Positions 21,136 through 33,367 of a DNA stretch of 61,099 nucleotides are shown one piece after another. The notes beneath the pieces were generated by a model. That model saw nothing but the letters and a program-made list of their open reading frames with translations, did no database searches and was not told the DNA's origin. The stretch lies in assembly GCA_009746045.1 (NCBI GenBank), contig RPFO01000156.1:508278-569376 (forward strand). Reading direction: 5' to 3'. Source of the stretch: Mesostigma viride (lineage: Eukaryota; Streptophyta; Mesostigmatophyceae; Mesostigmatales; Mesostigmataceae). The stretch's first letter is position 1. Each line of letters starts with the position of its first letter. A program made the position numbers and the translations under genes.

Positions 21136-23310
21136 CAGACCAAGCCCACGGCAACGTGGCTCTCAGGGATCGCGGCAGGTGCTATCGTGCGGGATGGTTA
21201 TAATTATATTATCACGAAGGCTGACCTTGTCCATTGGATCTCTTATCTTGTTGATAACACCTTCATCTGTTTTGCGGGCAATGTATACCAACAAGCTATC
21301 GGCATCCCTATGGGCACTAACTGTGCCGGGCTCCTTGCAAACCTCTATCTATACACTTATGAGCTTGCATTCATGGAGAATCTCATTGCCTCAAACGATG
21401 ATGTTCTCATCAGGCGTTTTATCCATACATGTCGATACATTGATGATGTCATCGCTTTCGACAACCCTGATTTCGCAACCCATTTGTATATCACCGCTGG
21501 TCTGCCTGGCATCTACCCGCAAGCGTCCCTCACATTAAAGCTCACGTCGGAGGATACTCATTGCAATTACCTCGATCTTAACATTACCCATAACAAGAAG
21601 GGCTGGCGTACGGCTATCTATGATAAGCGCAAGGATCCTAAATACCAGCAAATTCCTTTTATTCGTTACCCCGATATTCACAGTCTCCTTTCCCACACAG
21701 CAAAATATGGTGTTGTTCTTTCTCAGTTACATCGTTTTTCCCGTCTTTGTTCTTATCGTGTTGATTTCATCACGACTCTTGTTGAACTCTTGCAGCGCTT
21801 ATTGCTCTATCTTACATTTTACCCCGACTGGTACCCATACTTACCCATACTTGTTACCCATACTTGTTACCCATACTTACCCATACTAGGATGTGCCGAA
21901 CTCTCAAACTCTCAAATTCTCAAAATTCTCACTTCATTCACGCCGGCGGACTACCTGCGGACTGCTTGACGCGAAGTCGCCGGGCTTCAAGTTCTGTAAC
22001 TTATCAAACTCGCCGCAAGATGCCGCCGCGCTTTTTTGTACTTATTTCGGTACATGGCTTGCGTTGGGTTCATCGACGAGCATCGACGGTGCCATCCGAC
22101 GGCGGAGAATAAGTTCGCCACAGCACAGCGCGACGCAATGGCTCTTTTCCATGTACAACGTGAGATGCAAAGTCCGCAACGCTGACCGAAATTCCGTCCA
22201 ACACCATCGTACAGTACTACCAGTCAACCTCAGCCCCCGCCCTCTGAGAATTTGAGAATTGAGAACTCTGGAGCCCCCGCCCTGAACGTCAGATCCAAAA
22301 TCCGCTTGCCAGACCGGGAATTCCGTCCAATACCGTAGTGCATTGAATTGAATTGGAACATAAATCCTTCTTTTCGTCACCCTCGATATGTTTTCGTACA
22401 ATACTACAAATTCACGCCAATAGAAATTAACGTCCGAACATAGATCTCGATAGAGTCATGCCTCTTATTTAATTTCAAGGTACCTCTTAATTAATCTCGG
22501 CCCCCGCCCTGTGAGAATTTGAGAATTGAGAACTCTGGAGCCAATTTTACCCCGACTGGATGTGCCGAACTCTCAAACTCTCAAATTCTCAAAATTCTCA
22601 CTTCATTCACGCCGGCGGACTACCTGCGGACTGCTTGACGCGGAGTCGCCGGGCTTCAAGTTCTGTAACTTACCAAACTCGTCGCAAGACGCCGCCGCGC
22701 TTTTTTGTACTTATTTTGGTACATGGCTTGCGTTGGGTTCATCGACGAGCATCGACGGTGCCATCCGACGGCGGAGAATAAGTTCGCCACAGCACAGCGC
22801 GACGCAATGGCTCTTTTCCATGTACAACGTGAGATGCAAAGTCCGCAACGCTGACCGAAATTCCGTCCAACACCATCGTACAGTACTACCAGTCAACCTC
22901 AGCCCCCGCCCTCTGAGAATTTGAGAATTGAGAACTCTGGAGCCCCCGCCCTGCCAACGTCAGATCCAAAATCCGCTTGCCAGACCGGGAACTCCGTCCA
23001 ATACCGTAGTGCATTGAATTGAATTGGAACATAAATCCTTCTTTCCGTCACCCTCGATATGTTTTCGTACAATACTACAAATTCACGCCAATAGAAATTC
23101 ACGTCCGAACATATATCTCGATAGAGCCATGCCTCTTATTTAATTTCAAGGTACCTCTTAATTAATCTCGGCCCCCGCCCTCTGAGAATTCGAGAATTGA
23201 GAACTCTGGAGCCAATTTTACCCCGACTGGTCAAAGACTATGACCGAGCCATTATGCTCCGTCAAGTCCGATGTTTTTTGCAACGTCACCCACATCTGTT
23301 CGGTAGCTAA
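21136..23310 (+). pseudogene. Penelope-like or related reverse transcriptase, interrupted
   Basis: The open frame at 21136-21834 contains IGIPMGTNCAGLLANLYLYT (RT motif with fingers/palm PMG), CRYIDDVIAFDNPDF (YIDD catalytic box), NYLDLNITHNKKGW, AIYDKRKDPKYQQIPFIRYP and KYGVVLSQLHRFSRLC. This motif series belongs to a family of RTs I associate with Penelope-like/telomerase-like elements; the clade is not certain. The frame ends at FYPDW, where a tandemly duplicated segment (21835-23230) intervenes. The sequence after it reads KDYDRAIMLRQVRCFLQRHP, which looks like the expected continuation in another frame. The N-terminus and any GIY-YIG endonuclease are not seen. Confidence 0.7.
21835..23230. 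repeat. 669-bp tandem duplication inside RT, with flanking repeats
   Basis: Units 21891-22559 and 22560-23230 are nearly identical. Each starts ATGTGCCGAACTCTCAAACT and ends ATTTTACCCCGACTGG. The same 16-mer also sits at about 21819-21834, so it brackets the whole insertion like a target duplication. Each unit holds two copies of GAGAATTTGAGAATTGAGAA facing the inverted CTCAAATTCTCAAAATTCTC, i.e. potential stem structures, and a LINE-tail-like TTGAATTGAATTGGAACATA. A (TACCCATACT)n run at 21833-21890 precedes unit 1. Confidence 0.85.
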
Positions 23311-23678
23311 CTTTGCGGTTCATGCATCCGCGTGGCGCTACCTAAACTTGCCCATACGGTACGGCGCCCTCGCCAATGCACGGCGACAGTCATCATCAAT
23401 GCCGGCCAGGTGTGTCATGACAGCTGTGAGACGTTAGTGTTTCGTTGGCCGTAAGCATTAGTGTGTCTGCTGCACTGCACAGCGGCACTGCAGTCCGGGC
23501 CTGTCTGCACTGAACAGCGGCACTGAACAGCGGGCACGCGGAGGGCGTAACGTAAGAAAGTCGTTGGTTGAGTACCGTTGGTATTGAATTAAATTCGTTG
23601 GCCTGTAATACCAGGGAACGTAGGAAAACGCATCATAATTAAACATTTCGACGCGTGCTGCGTGTATCCCGTTATATC

Positions 23679-24035
23679 ATGATGCCTCCTATGCCTAGGA
23701 CCGCTGCTGTTTATCTGCGAGACTGGTTCTCGCATGATTCCGTCGAACCTTTTCTGCCCTATTGCCGGGAAGTTATTGACAAAAGGGGCCATATCCGTTA
23801 CCAGGTGCAGGTTACCAGTGGTCGCGTGCCCGTGCGCGGCATCACGGGCACGTTTGGTAGACGATTAGAAGCGTTTCAGCTAGTCTGCAGCAAAGTTCGT
23901 GAGGATGCAATGGCACCGGGCATCGACAAAGCATCTACGAATCCGATAGTGAAGTTGTACAATATTGTCCACGGTTGGTACAGTCGATGCATCCCTTTCC
24001 TGTGCTTGGTAAACGTATCTTATGCAATTCGCTAG
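23679..24035 (+). other. Unidentified ORF upstream of acidic gene
   Basis: An open frame of about 118 residues (MMPPMPRTAAVYLRDWFSHD..., then VEPFLPYCREVIDKRGHIRY). No domain is recognised. It could be an upstream exon of the acidic gene: a TTG|GTAAAC donor is present at about 24008, but its phase (0) does not match the phase-1 acceptor at 24082. A phase-1 alternative donor C|GTGAGG exists near 23900. Confidence 0.35.
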
Positions 24036-24062
24036 CTAATGCACCGCTATTAGCTTATCTTT

Positions 24063-26498
24063 TTGCTGCTATATTGCACAGGCGTCCTCGAGGGCCAGCC
24101 GCAGCAACGACAGGAGGAGGCGTCAAGTGAGGACTCAGCAGACGCCGAGGAGAACGAGGACGACGAGGAGGGGGAGGACAACGAGAAGGACGGGGCTGTC
24201 GAGGACGACGAGGAAGAGGAGGCGGCAGGGGAGGAGTGGGGCGACGGCGGCGTTCAGGAAGAGGAGCAGGCGGAGGAGGAGGGAGGCGACAAGAAGGAAG
24301 TGGCCAACGACGAGCAGGGGGGGGGCGAGGAGAAGGACGGGGCCCACGACAATGACGAGGAAGAGGAGCAGGCGGAGGAGGAAGAGCTGGGCGACGGCGG
24401 CATACTGCAAGAGGAGCAGGAGGAGGATGGAGGTGACGTGAGGAAGGACAACGAGGAGGAGGAGGAGGAGGAGGAGGACGCGGCCGAGGAGCTGGAGCTC
24501 GGGGAAGGTGAGTACGACGAGCCAAGGTAGCTATAAAATATTGATAAGCATTCCTCCCCTTGGAGTGGCTGACGCGGGGGAGGCTTGGAAGTCAAGTTTG
24601 GCAGCATAGACTTCTTGAGGTTGAGGCACAACACTTGGGTTTGCTTGTTGTAACTTTGATTGGCCTGAAAATGTGGAGTAATAAATCGTAGGGGGGTGGT
24701 TGTGATAGTTCCTCGTGAACCGGGTTATGTTGATGGGGTTACGTTGATGTCATGTTGATGGGGTTACGTTGATGTCATGCCAAGAACTTCTGTACCTTCA
24801 TTCAGGGTATACTTTGAGAATGCAGATTGTTACACCTAGATCAATTCTGCCTTGGACGGTGAATGTCAAGAGGGGGTGAAGAAACTGACAAGTAGGCATC
24901 CAGGCAGGCATGAGGACACGCACTCAGCAAGCAAGCAGGGAGGCAAGCAAGGAAGTGTGTGGACAGGGCTGAGCTAGATATGTAGGCGTACAAGAGTGCC
25001 CACCACAAGTACATGTATGTGCAACACGGTACGTTGTTAATGTTATGAAGGCATATATGCAGTGTCATGAACACGCCTAACTATATACCTGCTTCCGTCC
25101 ATGCGTGTGTCCGTGTGCATCCCTTTTTTCGTGCAGTCGAGTTATCCTCCATGTTGGGCAACCTCGCCCTTGATGGTGAGGCAAACAATTGTTTATAATG
25201 AGCTGTATTCGTGGCGCAAGAACTTTTGTGCAATTGTTGCCCCCCCTTAAATTTAGTCCTTAATTGCTGCTAACGAAACCAGTCCACTTTTTTTGTTTCT
25301 TAGTCGTGGCGACGCAATTTAGCATGGCCGACGTCGTACGCGAAATGCATTACCTAAAATTAATCATCACGGACCCAGCATGTAGTTTGCTGTTTGGGTA
25401 CGTATGGGGGTAAGAAGAGCCTTTAATGTTTTCACTTTCCTTTTTGCTCACAGCATGCCTTGCCATTTCCAACCAACGGTATGACCGTTGTCCTCCCGGG
25501 CTTGGACTAATATGTTTGTATCTTTACATATGATGCTGGTCATGTTTAGGATCTCGTGTCTTTTTTCTCTCCATCATGAGGCCCCTTGCACGCATTCTAG
25601 ACCACCATATGAAAAGTGTGATTACTCTTCTAGTTTCAAGAGTGTGGTTCTCGTGGTCTGAAAGCCGTGTGCATGAGTTGTGGAGATGAAGTGGGAGGAT
25701 TTCCCTGAACAAAATCTAATAAGTGCTAATATTGAATAATACTTAGTTGGTACGTTATAGTTACATGAGTTTGACTTTTTGTGGCGTGGCGGTTTAGATA
25801 ATAGTAATGATGATAGATAGCGCAACTATTACTGGTTAATAACGAGCCCTCCTTACATCGGAGGGAGGGAGGGAGGGAGGGAGGGAGGGAGGGAGGGGGA
25901 GGGAGGGAGGGAGGGAGGGAGGAGGGAGGGAGGGAGGGAGGGAGGGATGGGGAGGGATGGGGAGGGAGGGAGGGAGGGAGGGAGGGAGGGAGGGAGGGAG
26001 GGAGGGAGGGAGGGAGGGAGGAGGGAGGGAGGGAGGGAGGGAGGGAGGGAGGGAGGGAGGGAGGAGGGAGGGAGGAGGGAGGGAGGGAGGGAGGAGGGAG
26101 GGAGGGAGGGAGGGAGGAGGGAGGGAGGGAGGGAGGGAGGGGGGGGGAGGGAGGAGGGAGGGGGAGGGAGGGAGGGAGGGAGGAGGAGGGGGAGGGAGGG
26201 AGGGAGGGAGGGAGGGAGGGAGGGAGGGAGGGAGGGAGGGAGGGAGGGGGAGGAGGGAGGGAGGGAGGGAGGGAGGGAGGAGGGAGGGAGGGAGGGGGGG
26301 AGGGAGGAGGGAGGGTTTGGTTAATGTACTCACTGCCAGTCACGGGGACTTGTCTTGACTGCACGGTTGCTTTTTATCTGAACAGGGTCTGATGGGAACG
26401 ACGGCAGTGACAGCGACAGCAGTGGTGGCGACCGCGACCGTGGTACATACTTCTTACGAAGCCGGCCAGTGAAGCCAAACTATAAATATTTGGACTAA
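24063..26498 (+). CDS. Acidic Glu/Asp-rich protein, three-exon model
   Basis: Exons 24063-24507, 25137-25175 and 26386-26498 join in consistent phase 1 to give about 198 residues. Splice sites are GGGGAAG|GTGAGT, TTTCGTGCAG|TCGAG, TTGATG|GTGAGG and CTGAACAG|GGTCTG. Exon 1 is extremely acidic (runs such as [18 protein letters not shown]). The 39-nt microexon adds [13 protein letters not shown]. The last exon has an [18 protein letters not shown] stretch and a basic C-terminus, [14 protein letters not shown], then stop. Acidic tails like this occur in nuclear or nucleolar histone-binding and chaperone-like proteins, but no domain identifies this one. A strong acceptor TATTGCACAG|GCG at 24082 suggests that an upstream exon may replace the ATG at 24063. 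Further microexons cannot be excluded. Confidence 0.5.
24541..25130. other. Intron of acidic gene
   Basis: No independent feature seen. There is a small direct repeat GGGGTTACGTTGATGTCATG near 24735-24780. Confidence 0.45.
25859..26316. repeat. (GGGA)n polypurine tract
   Basis: About 460 bp made almost only of GGGA/GGA units on the plus strand, inside the last intron of the acidic gene. It should be prone to G-quadruplex or triplex formation. The long Gly/Arg/Glu and Pro/Ser/Leu ORFs across it are artefacts. Confidence 0.97.
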
Positions 26499-27290
26499 GT
26501 CTGATACTGTACTTTGGTTCTCAAGGACTACTGCTATCTAGTTCATAAGGCCCACCGTCCGACAATGAGGTGATTACCTTGATGGTAAAAACAAGTCAGT
26601 GGTCAACTGCTGTGCCTGTCGCTTTATAATATGTCCTATAGTAGATGGCAGTTACAGAACCAATCTTCATCAATCCTTTCCCGCACCCAGGAAGGCACTA
26701 CGCGTGCAAATTTGTAGCACGAGGATGTGGGACAAATGACGTGTCCTCAAAGTGTCAAACTGTGGTATTAATTATTGCAGGATTGGTTCCCACAGAGAAA
26801 AATTTTACAAGCACTGGGGCTGGTTGCAAAAGGTGTAAGATTAAAGGCTCAATCTAAGGACATGACGTGTTTTCTTCATTGCGTAGTTTAATTTGAATCT
26901 AATAAGAGTTTGTGTTAATTCATTGATTAATCAAGAAAATATAGCCTAATTAATTAAGTAAGTACTTGCGTGTCATGCGCATGGGCGTGCCACGGAGTAC
27001 TATGCTAATCTTTCAGAAAAATAATTACACGAAAGTTACAAATATCGTCTGCATCATGCCAACCATAGCGTCACTAGAGCCGGGGATAAGATACTCATCT
27101 GCCCAGCCCTCTGCTGTTGTAATGGCATTTAGGCTAAGGAACCAACTGTGATCGTTCCTTAGCGTGACTAGCTTGCACCAGTTGATCAATATAGCTTTGA
27201 CGTCGATATAAGTCGCGAATGTCGATGTAACTTGCGCATATCGATGCTGGCCAGCTACTACTCTCAGTCAGAGAGACATCTACAACGTCG
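26499..27290. other. Unassigned DNA
   Basis: No gene recognised. The 26960-27000 stretch (TACTTGCGTGTCATGCGCAT...GCCACGGAG) repeats a phrase found at 7313-7346 before the LINE fragment, so it is probably a small LINE-associated remnant. Confidence 0.4.
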
Positions 27291-27299
27291 AGGTGCCCG

Positions 27300-27790
27300 G
27301 GCCATGGACTATGTAGGCCACGGGCTAATGTGGCCTACCAGCTGCAGCGCTACATGATCCAACGAACGTTGCCCTCCTTTGACCAACGTACGCTGGTCAC
27401 AGCCAGCCGACCGAGTACGGTTGGGACTTTCCCCAGATCTGATACGGCAATGTGGGGCCCCACGGGGTCATCCCCTTTGTCCTTGAGGAGTTCGGGGCCA
27501 TGGGCCCCAAGACGGCGGAGTTTTTCCACGAGCGCGGCCAGCGCCGTGTAGACCGCCTCGACCTCAAGAGTCAGACCGCCCGCGTGGTCTGACCGCACGT
27601 GCTCATCGTATTGGTGGCAGCGCCTGTCACATGCCCTCACTCGCACCGTTGCTGATGTGTTTTCCCGCCGCACTTTGACGCGACCCATGCAGTCTAGATC
27701 CCTCCCAGGCCTGCATGCATGGTGGGCTGGCAGCGATGGTTGTGTCGTAGTTTTGTGATGGAGGTAGTTGTACCTTGTGCAGCTGGCGTG
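27300..27790 (+). mobile_element. Non-LTR-type RT C-terminal remnant
   Basis: Plus-strand reading from 27449: NVGPHGVIPFVLEEFGAMGP then KTAEFFHERGQRRVDRL, followed after a frameshift by RLSHALTRTVADVFSRRTLT. The pattern 'PFV.E.FG..G..A' plus 'R.L...L.R..AD.F.RR' is common at the C-terminus of retroelement polyproteins in algae and plants. Frameshifted and without a catalytic core. Confidence 0.55.
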
Positions 27791-27929
27791 ATCCTTGGAT
27801 GCCGTCCATGTCAGATTACTATTAATTTCTTCAGGGTTCTTCTTCATTTTAGGGTTTTCCTTATGTTGCATGCCAATCTCACCTCCGTAATTGATCATTC
27901 TCAATGAATTTATCTTAAAAACTATCCAG

Positions 27930-28420
27930 CAGCTCAGGGGGGCGCCCCAATGCTGCAGAGCCAGCTGCCCAGGGCAGCTGGGCCGTCACACCGCTGTCGG
28001 GGGGGGGTGTTCAGTGCCCCCTGCAGCGACGTCGCACACGCGACAGTCGAGAGGGGAGTCCATCACTCCCCGTGAGGGCCAGCAGGCCCCTCCCACTACC
28101 CAGGGTGGCCCGCGGCGTCGCACACGCGACAGTCGCGAGGGGAGTCCGGTCCATCCCTCCCCGGGAGGGCCAGCAGGCCCCTCCCACTACCCAGGGTGGC
28201 GCCCGTCCACCCTGGGCACCTCGGCAGAGGGGGATGCCACTCCCTCTGCCTCCAGCTCGCGGGCCAACCGCGGCAAGGCGGTGGCCACGGCCGGGCTGCG
28301 GATGAGGAGGTGATGGTGGTCCCTCCAACCCACCTGCACTACCCTGAGCAACCGCAGGACGTGGAGATGGAGGGGGCCCTGACAGAGCAGGACCTGATCA
28401 CCCTTGCAGACTAGGGTGTG
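27930..28420 (+). repeat. Tandem ~88-bp repeat in gag-like low-complexity sequence
   Basis: Two copies of a unit beginning CGTCGCACACGCGACAGTCG and ending CACTACCCAGGGTGGC (about 28026-28112 and 28113-28199). The reading across them is Pro/Ser/Gly/Arg-rich, then YPEQPQDVEMEGALTEQDLI. This is gag-like in composition but not diagnostic. Confidence 0.55.
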
Positions 28421-28439
28421 TGGCGTGCCATCCAGGCAC

Positions 28440-29300
28440 ACACACAGGTCTTCCACGGGATGGCAGACAGGCCTGACTGAGCCTATCATGGCTGAGCAGG
28501 CCAGCATGGTGTGTGCCATTATAATGCACATCCAGGGGCTGCGCGACCGCCATCCATATATCCTGCATATCTGTGACAACCTACTGGCTGTCCTCCATGC
28601 CCTCCTTCGGGGAGAAGGGGTGCGGGGCAACAGGCTTCGCATGGTGACATACCTGGAGCGTCTCGATCCACAATGTCATCATGGCCGGGGCTGGTAATTA
28701 AGCTGCTGCCGTCATGGCTCCACCATACCTTTACTATAAAAGTAGTAACACTACTGACAACAACACGATGAAGATGACGACTCTCTCTCTCCCACAGTTC
28801 ATCAGTGGGAAGCTGCACGTAGAAGGCAGCTATAGGAAAATCCTCCCACACGTGTGCCTAGCTGTTCAGCCCACCCACCACGTCCTTGCCAGGGGTGGGC
28901 CACGGTTGCTGCACCCCCGCCCCGTTCAAATATTAACCTTCCCACGAACCCTCCCACTAACCCCTCTCACACTTTCCCCAGTAACTGCTGCTCAGGCTCC
29001 TCCCTCCTCTTAACACCTTCCCTCATCACCATCCTCTCCCTCTGGGTCACCCACACACTGGCCTGTCCTCAATCACACCCGTCCTGTAGACAGGATTAAC
29101 ATTAGGGGCCTAGCTGCCTGCGTGAGGGGTACATACTTAGGGAGCAGGGGAACCTGGCCTTGGTGACCCTGCAGCTAGCCAGGGAGGAGCTGAATGTCAA
29201 GAATTGGTTTGGGGCTCTCATGCGGAGTATTTTTTTCCACCAATGTAGCACCATTATCGAGCACAGCTATTCAGAACCTCATAATGATGTTCCAGGTAAG
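28440..29300 (+). other. Candidate degraded coding segments
   Basis: Three frames carry protein-like stretches: AEQASMVCAIIMHIQGLRDR with LLRGEGVRGNRLRMVTYLER (28490-28694), FISGKLHVEGSYRKILPHVC (28798-28860), and EQGNLALVTLQLAREELNVK (29140-29297). The last ends at a good donor, GTTCCAG|GTAAGG. Phases between the pieces do not all agree, so I could not build a gene. It may be a decayed retroelement ORF or a host pseudogene. Confidence 0.35.
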
Positions 29301-29462
29301 GTATCCCAGGTGGCAGGACACTCAAGGGCTGCATGGGTATGTAGTGTGGGAGGACTTCTGTATATAATAAGGAGTTTTACTGAACTTCTTGCCACGGTCC
29401 CCAGAGTTCAGTTGAGATGTATGGTGCATTCAGGTGGGTAGATGAGTATCAGGTGGTCACCC

Positions 29463-29667
29463 ATTAATTAATTAATGAAACTCGTGCTCCCGTTGGGGAG
29501 TCACGGAGCACCGAAGTGCTTTTAATCCCTGTGTGTGCACTACAGGAGAAAGGGCAGAGACCCCCAGTCTCCTTCATGCCAAAGGCATGCCACAGCTGCA
29601 ATCGGGCGCGGCTAGCTAAAAGGACAGGCTAACGATCCGGCAAACTGTGGGTGCAATAAGACCCATG
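29463..29667 (-). mobile_element. SINE-B element, reverse copy
   Basis: A 205-bp reverse-complement match to 13789-13993, essentially identical by eye. The tail (ATTA)n is at the left edge, the hairpin at 29487-29500 and the 5' end CATGGG at 29667. No clear target duplication was found. Confidence 0.8.
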
Positions 29668-30235
29668 TGAGCATATCATATATAGCAAGGAGCGTGGGCA
29701 AGGAGCGTGGGCAAGTAATCTGAACATAGCCAGGGCGTAGCATGGCTGTAAGGACTAGGCTAAGGCTATGGCTGGTTGTGTACCGTGCGTTGGCGGCACG
29801 TGACTAGGTGTGTTGGCACAGCTAGGCAACATTCTAGGCATGGCTGCCTTAGCGGCAGTGACGTGTGGTCACCCATGACTACGTAGCCGAGACCAAGTAG
29901 TGGTGGGAATTGGCTATTAAGGCTCGCCATGAGCGATGTCCAGCAGTTTATAGATCCCGAATTCTGGCTGCATTCCTTCTTGGAGAAACTGAGACTGGAT
30001 CGTAACACCTATCTATGCTCTCCACAGGATTGGCTAGGCATCATGGTTGGGAGAATATGAAGGTGCCACATCAAGCTGGCCCTGGCCCCCCTCAGCAACG
30101 GGGACCCCAATGTCAAGAAGAGGGTCAGGGTGGAGGGGGAGGAGGAGGAGAAGGGGCAGGCTAGGGAGTATAAGATTAGAGGCCTCCCACCATTGCCATG
30201 ATGTTAAGTCGCTGCTGGGGCAGTAATTTATATAA
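29668..30235. other. Unassigned DNA with short coding-like stretch
   Basis: After an acceptor-like CTCTCCACAG|GATTGG at 30028, one frame reads HIKLALAPLSNGDPNVKKRV and then an acidic stretch (30070-30180). It leads into the (GGGCAA)n array and may belong to the same decayed element. Confidence 0.35.
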
Positions 30236-30239
30236 GGAT

Positions 30240-30656
30240 CAGGGGAAGGGCAAGGTGAAGGGCAAGGGCAAGGGCAAGGGCAAGGGCAAGGGCAAGGGCA
30301 AGGGCAAGGGCAAGGGCAAGGGCAAGGGCAAGGGCAAGGGCAAGGGCAAGGGCAAGGGCAAGGGCAAGGGCAAGGGCAAGGGCAAGGGCAAGGGCAAGGG
30401 CAAGGGCAAGGGCAAGGGCAAGGGCAAGGGCAAGGGCAAGGGCAAGGGCAAGGGCAAGGGCAAGGGCAAGGGCAAGGGCAAGGGCAAGGGCAAGGGCAAG
30501 GGCAAGGGCAAGGGCAAGGGCAAGGGCAAGGGCAAGGGCAAGGGCAAGGGCAAGGGCAAGGGCAAGGGCAAGGGCAAGGGCAAGGGCAAGGGCAAGGGCA
30601 AGGGCAAGAGCAAGGGCAAGGGCAAGGGCATGCAAGGGCAGGGGCAAGGGCAAGGG
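30240..30656. repeat. (GGGCAA)n hexanucleotide array
   Basis: About 60-65 nearly perfect GGGCAA units, with interruptions only at the ends (GGTGAA near 30255; GAGCAA and GGGCATGCAAGGGCAGG near 30606-30640). In the plus frames it reads (KG)n, (GQ)n or (RA)n. Confidence 0.97.
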
Positions 30657-30662
30657 CAACAA

Positions 30663-31579
<917 letters not shown>

Positions 31580-31800
31580 CTCTTGAAGAAGAAGGAGCGA
31601 CAGCAGCTGCGGTGCACACACTGTGCGGTACGGCGTGGCAACGCAAGGAGGACTGCCGCAATAACGAGGAGAAAGCTGGGACACCTGGATGCAGTGCTCT
31701 GCCACAAGTGCTTTCGGGGCCGCATCACGGCGACCCAGCCAACTGCAGGCGCTCTCCCTACTAGAGTGAGTTTTCCTTTGATGACTGTCATGCATGGTGT
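31580..31800 (+). other. CxxC-x25-CxxC zinc-finger-like segment after (CAA)n
   Basis: In the Asn frame of the CAA array the reading continues LLKKKERQQLRCTHCAVRRG, then 17 residues later DAVLCHKCFRGRIT. The two CxxC pairs are separated by 25 residues and the region is basic. This resembles a treble-clef or GATA-like spacing, but no family is recognised. It could be the C-terminal part of a retroelement or host ORF whose N-terminal part is the repeat array. Confidence 0.35.
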
Positions 31801-32600
31801 GTCCTCTTTAAACCCTCCATCTGCATGCCCCTCTGGCAGTTCAGTCAGCAGGACTGGCAAGGTGTTGATGTTGGTCAAAGAAGAACTACTACTATGTCAC
31901 TAAACCCACATTCATATGTGTGGTTCCCAAGGTTTCCCGGGCATCCACCACAGCATCACCTCATATCAGTATTGATGAGCTCGCGTTATATACAGCTGCA
32001 CTTCCTTTATGGGCATGAAGTCAGTGCAGAGGTGCATGGTAGCAGCTAAACTAGGGGGGGCAGCACTCAGAGGTGCATGCCAGGTGGTCAGATCCCACTA
32101 GCTGTCAGCATTAATTGTCAGTTCAATGATCCCAAACCGCCTAAGTGGCATGTAGCTACTCCACCTAAGTGCAAGGGCAGAGTGGTTGGTGATGACGTTC
32201 ATATAAAAGGGCAATCATATTTCGCATGGGCCAGGCTACTATATACCACAATATAATTGTTAAACCTGCATGGTATGGACAAATCACAGTTGCTCAGGGC
32301 TCTCTTGATTGCTGAAGCCAGGTACTACCCTGTGGAGGCACTGCTTCTTGATCAGCAGTAGTACTTGCGTTGCCAATGAGCCAGGGTGTGAGGCTATTGA
32401 CCTGGCAGGGCTGGAAGATCATGAGAGGCAAGGTATATCATTGAAAGGGCCATTAGGTCGATTTTAACCATTGTAGCTAAGGATTAAGAAGGTAATAGCC
32501 TGGCTGACAGTCATGGGTCATTTGCAGACAGAGCATTGTGGTCAACCATGCTGTACTCAATACAGTAGGAGGCCACTCATGACAACTCCTCATGCAGGGG
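31801..32600. other. Unassigned, probably decayed retroelement
   Basis: Short protein-like runs such as GRVVGDDVHIKGQSYFAWAR (about 32180-32245) and QLLRALLIAEARYYPVEALL (about 32285-32345) are broken by stops. No family call made. Confidence 0.3.
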
Positions 32601-32619
32601 GGTCTCATTATACACCAGA

Positions 32620-32840
32620 TGGATTACTGGCAGGAATAAACCCACCATGCAGAGGTACTAGCCCGTTACTACGCACAGCGAGCACAGGCCGCCAGCAAAT
32701 TAGCTGCCAAGGATGCAACGCATCCACGTGCTAGCTTCAGGGAAGGAGACCAATTAGTTCTCTTCTACAAGGAATTATGAGGGCTAGGAAAAGTGGGTAC
32801 CTGGCTAGGGCCAGACACTAATAATCCTCAAGTTTGACAC
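32620..32840 (+). pseudogene. Integrase C-terminal-like remnant (Ty3/Gypsy-type)
   Basis: Reading LARYYAQRAQAASKLAAKDA, then HPRASFREGDQLVLFYKEL, a stop, and GLGKVGTWLGPDTNNPQV. The order 'A...A...F..GD.V.......KV...W.GP' matches the end of a chromovirus/Gypsy-type integrase (GPY/F-like segment). Broken by stops; the catalytic core is not visible. Confidence 0.5.
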
Positions 32841-33367
32841 CAATGGCAAGACATCTTGACACTGGTAGAGTGCACAGGTGCTCACCTCACAGGATAAAAC
32901 TGTATCTACCTCCCCTGACAGATGTGGCAGAAGAGGAAGAGCTGTAATTGGCCGACAGCCCTATATGTACAGTTTCCTGGCATAGCATTGTTATTTGGAA
33001 CACCCAGGGTTGAGTGGTTGTGTGGAACACCCAATGTGGTGAGAGTGACAGCCACAACACTTGTGAACACCAGATCACCCTCGATGATAGCAGTAAGTCA
33101 CTGCAGGCTGGGCCACCTGCAGATGGGGGTCAAAATGGCAAAGAAGGTGGTCATGCAGCATCCACTCACCCCTTCACCTGTGGTACATGCTCAGCCAATA
33201 GCTGCATCATCAAAACGCAGTCTAGCAAAAGCTGTCCGCACTTGTCAGAGTGCTTGCATTGAGCCAAAGCTCAAACTGCATGCTGCAGAATCTGCTAAGG
33301 TGGGTAAGGTGGGGCCGCATGACAATAGCCCCCGTACATGGTGGCAGTGGATACACAACTCACAAGT

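Noticed and set aside
25726-26364. Pro/Ser/Leu ORF of 212 codons on the minus strand
   Set aside because: It is the complement of the GGGA tract.
27350-27904. 184-codon minus-strand ORF
   Set aside because: The plus strand of the same DNA reads as an RT C-terminal motif (VIPFVLEEFGAMG), and the minus frame has no recognisable motif.
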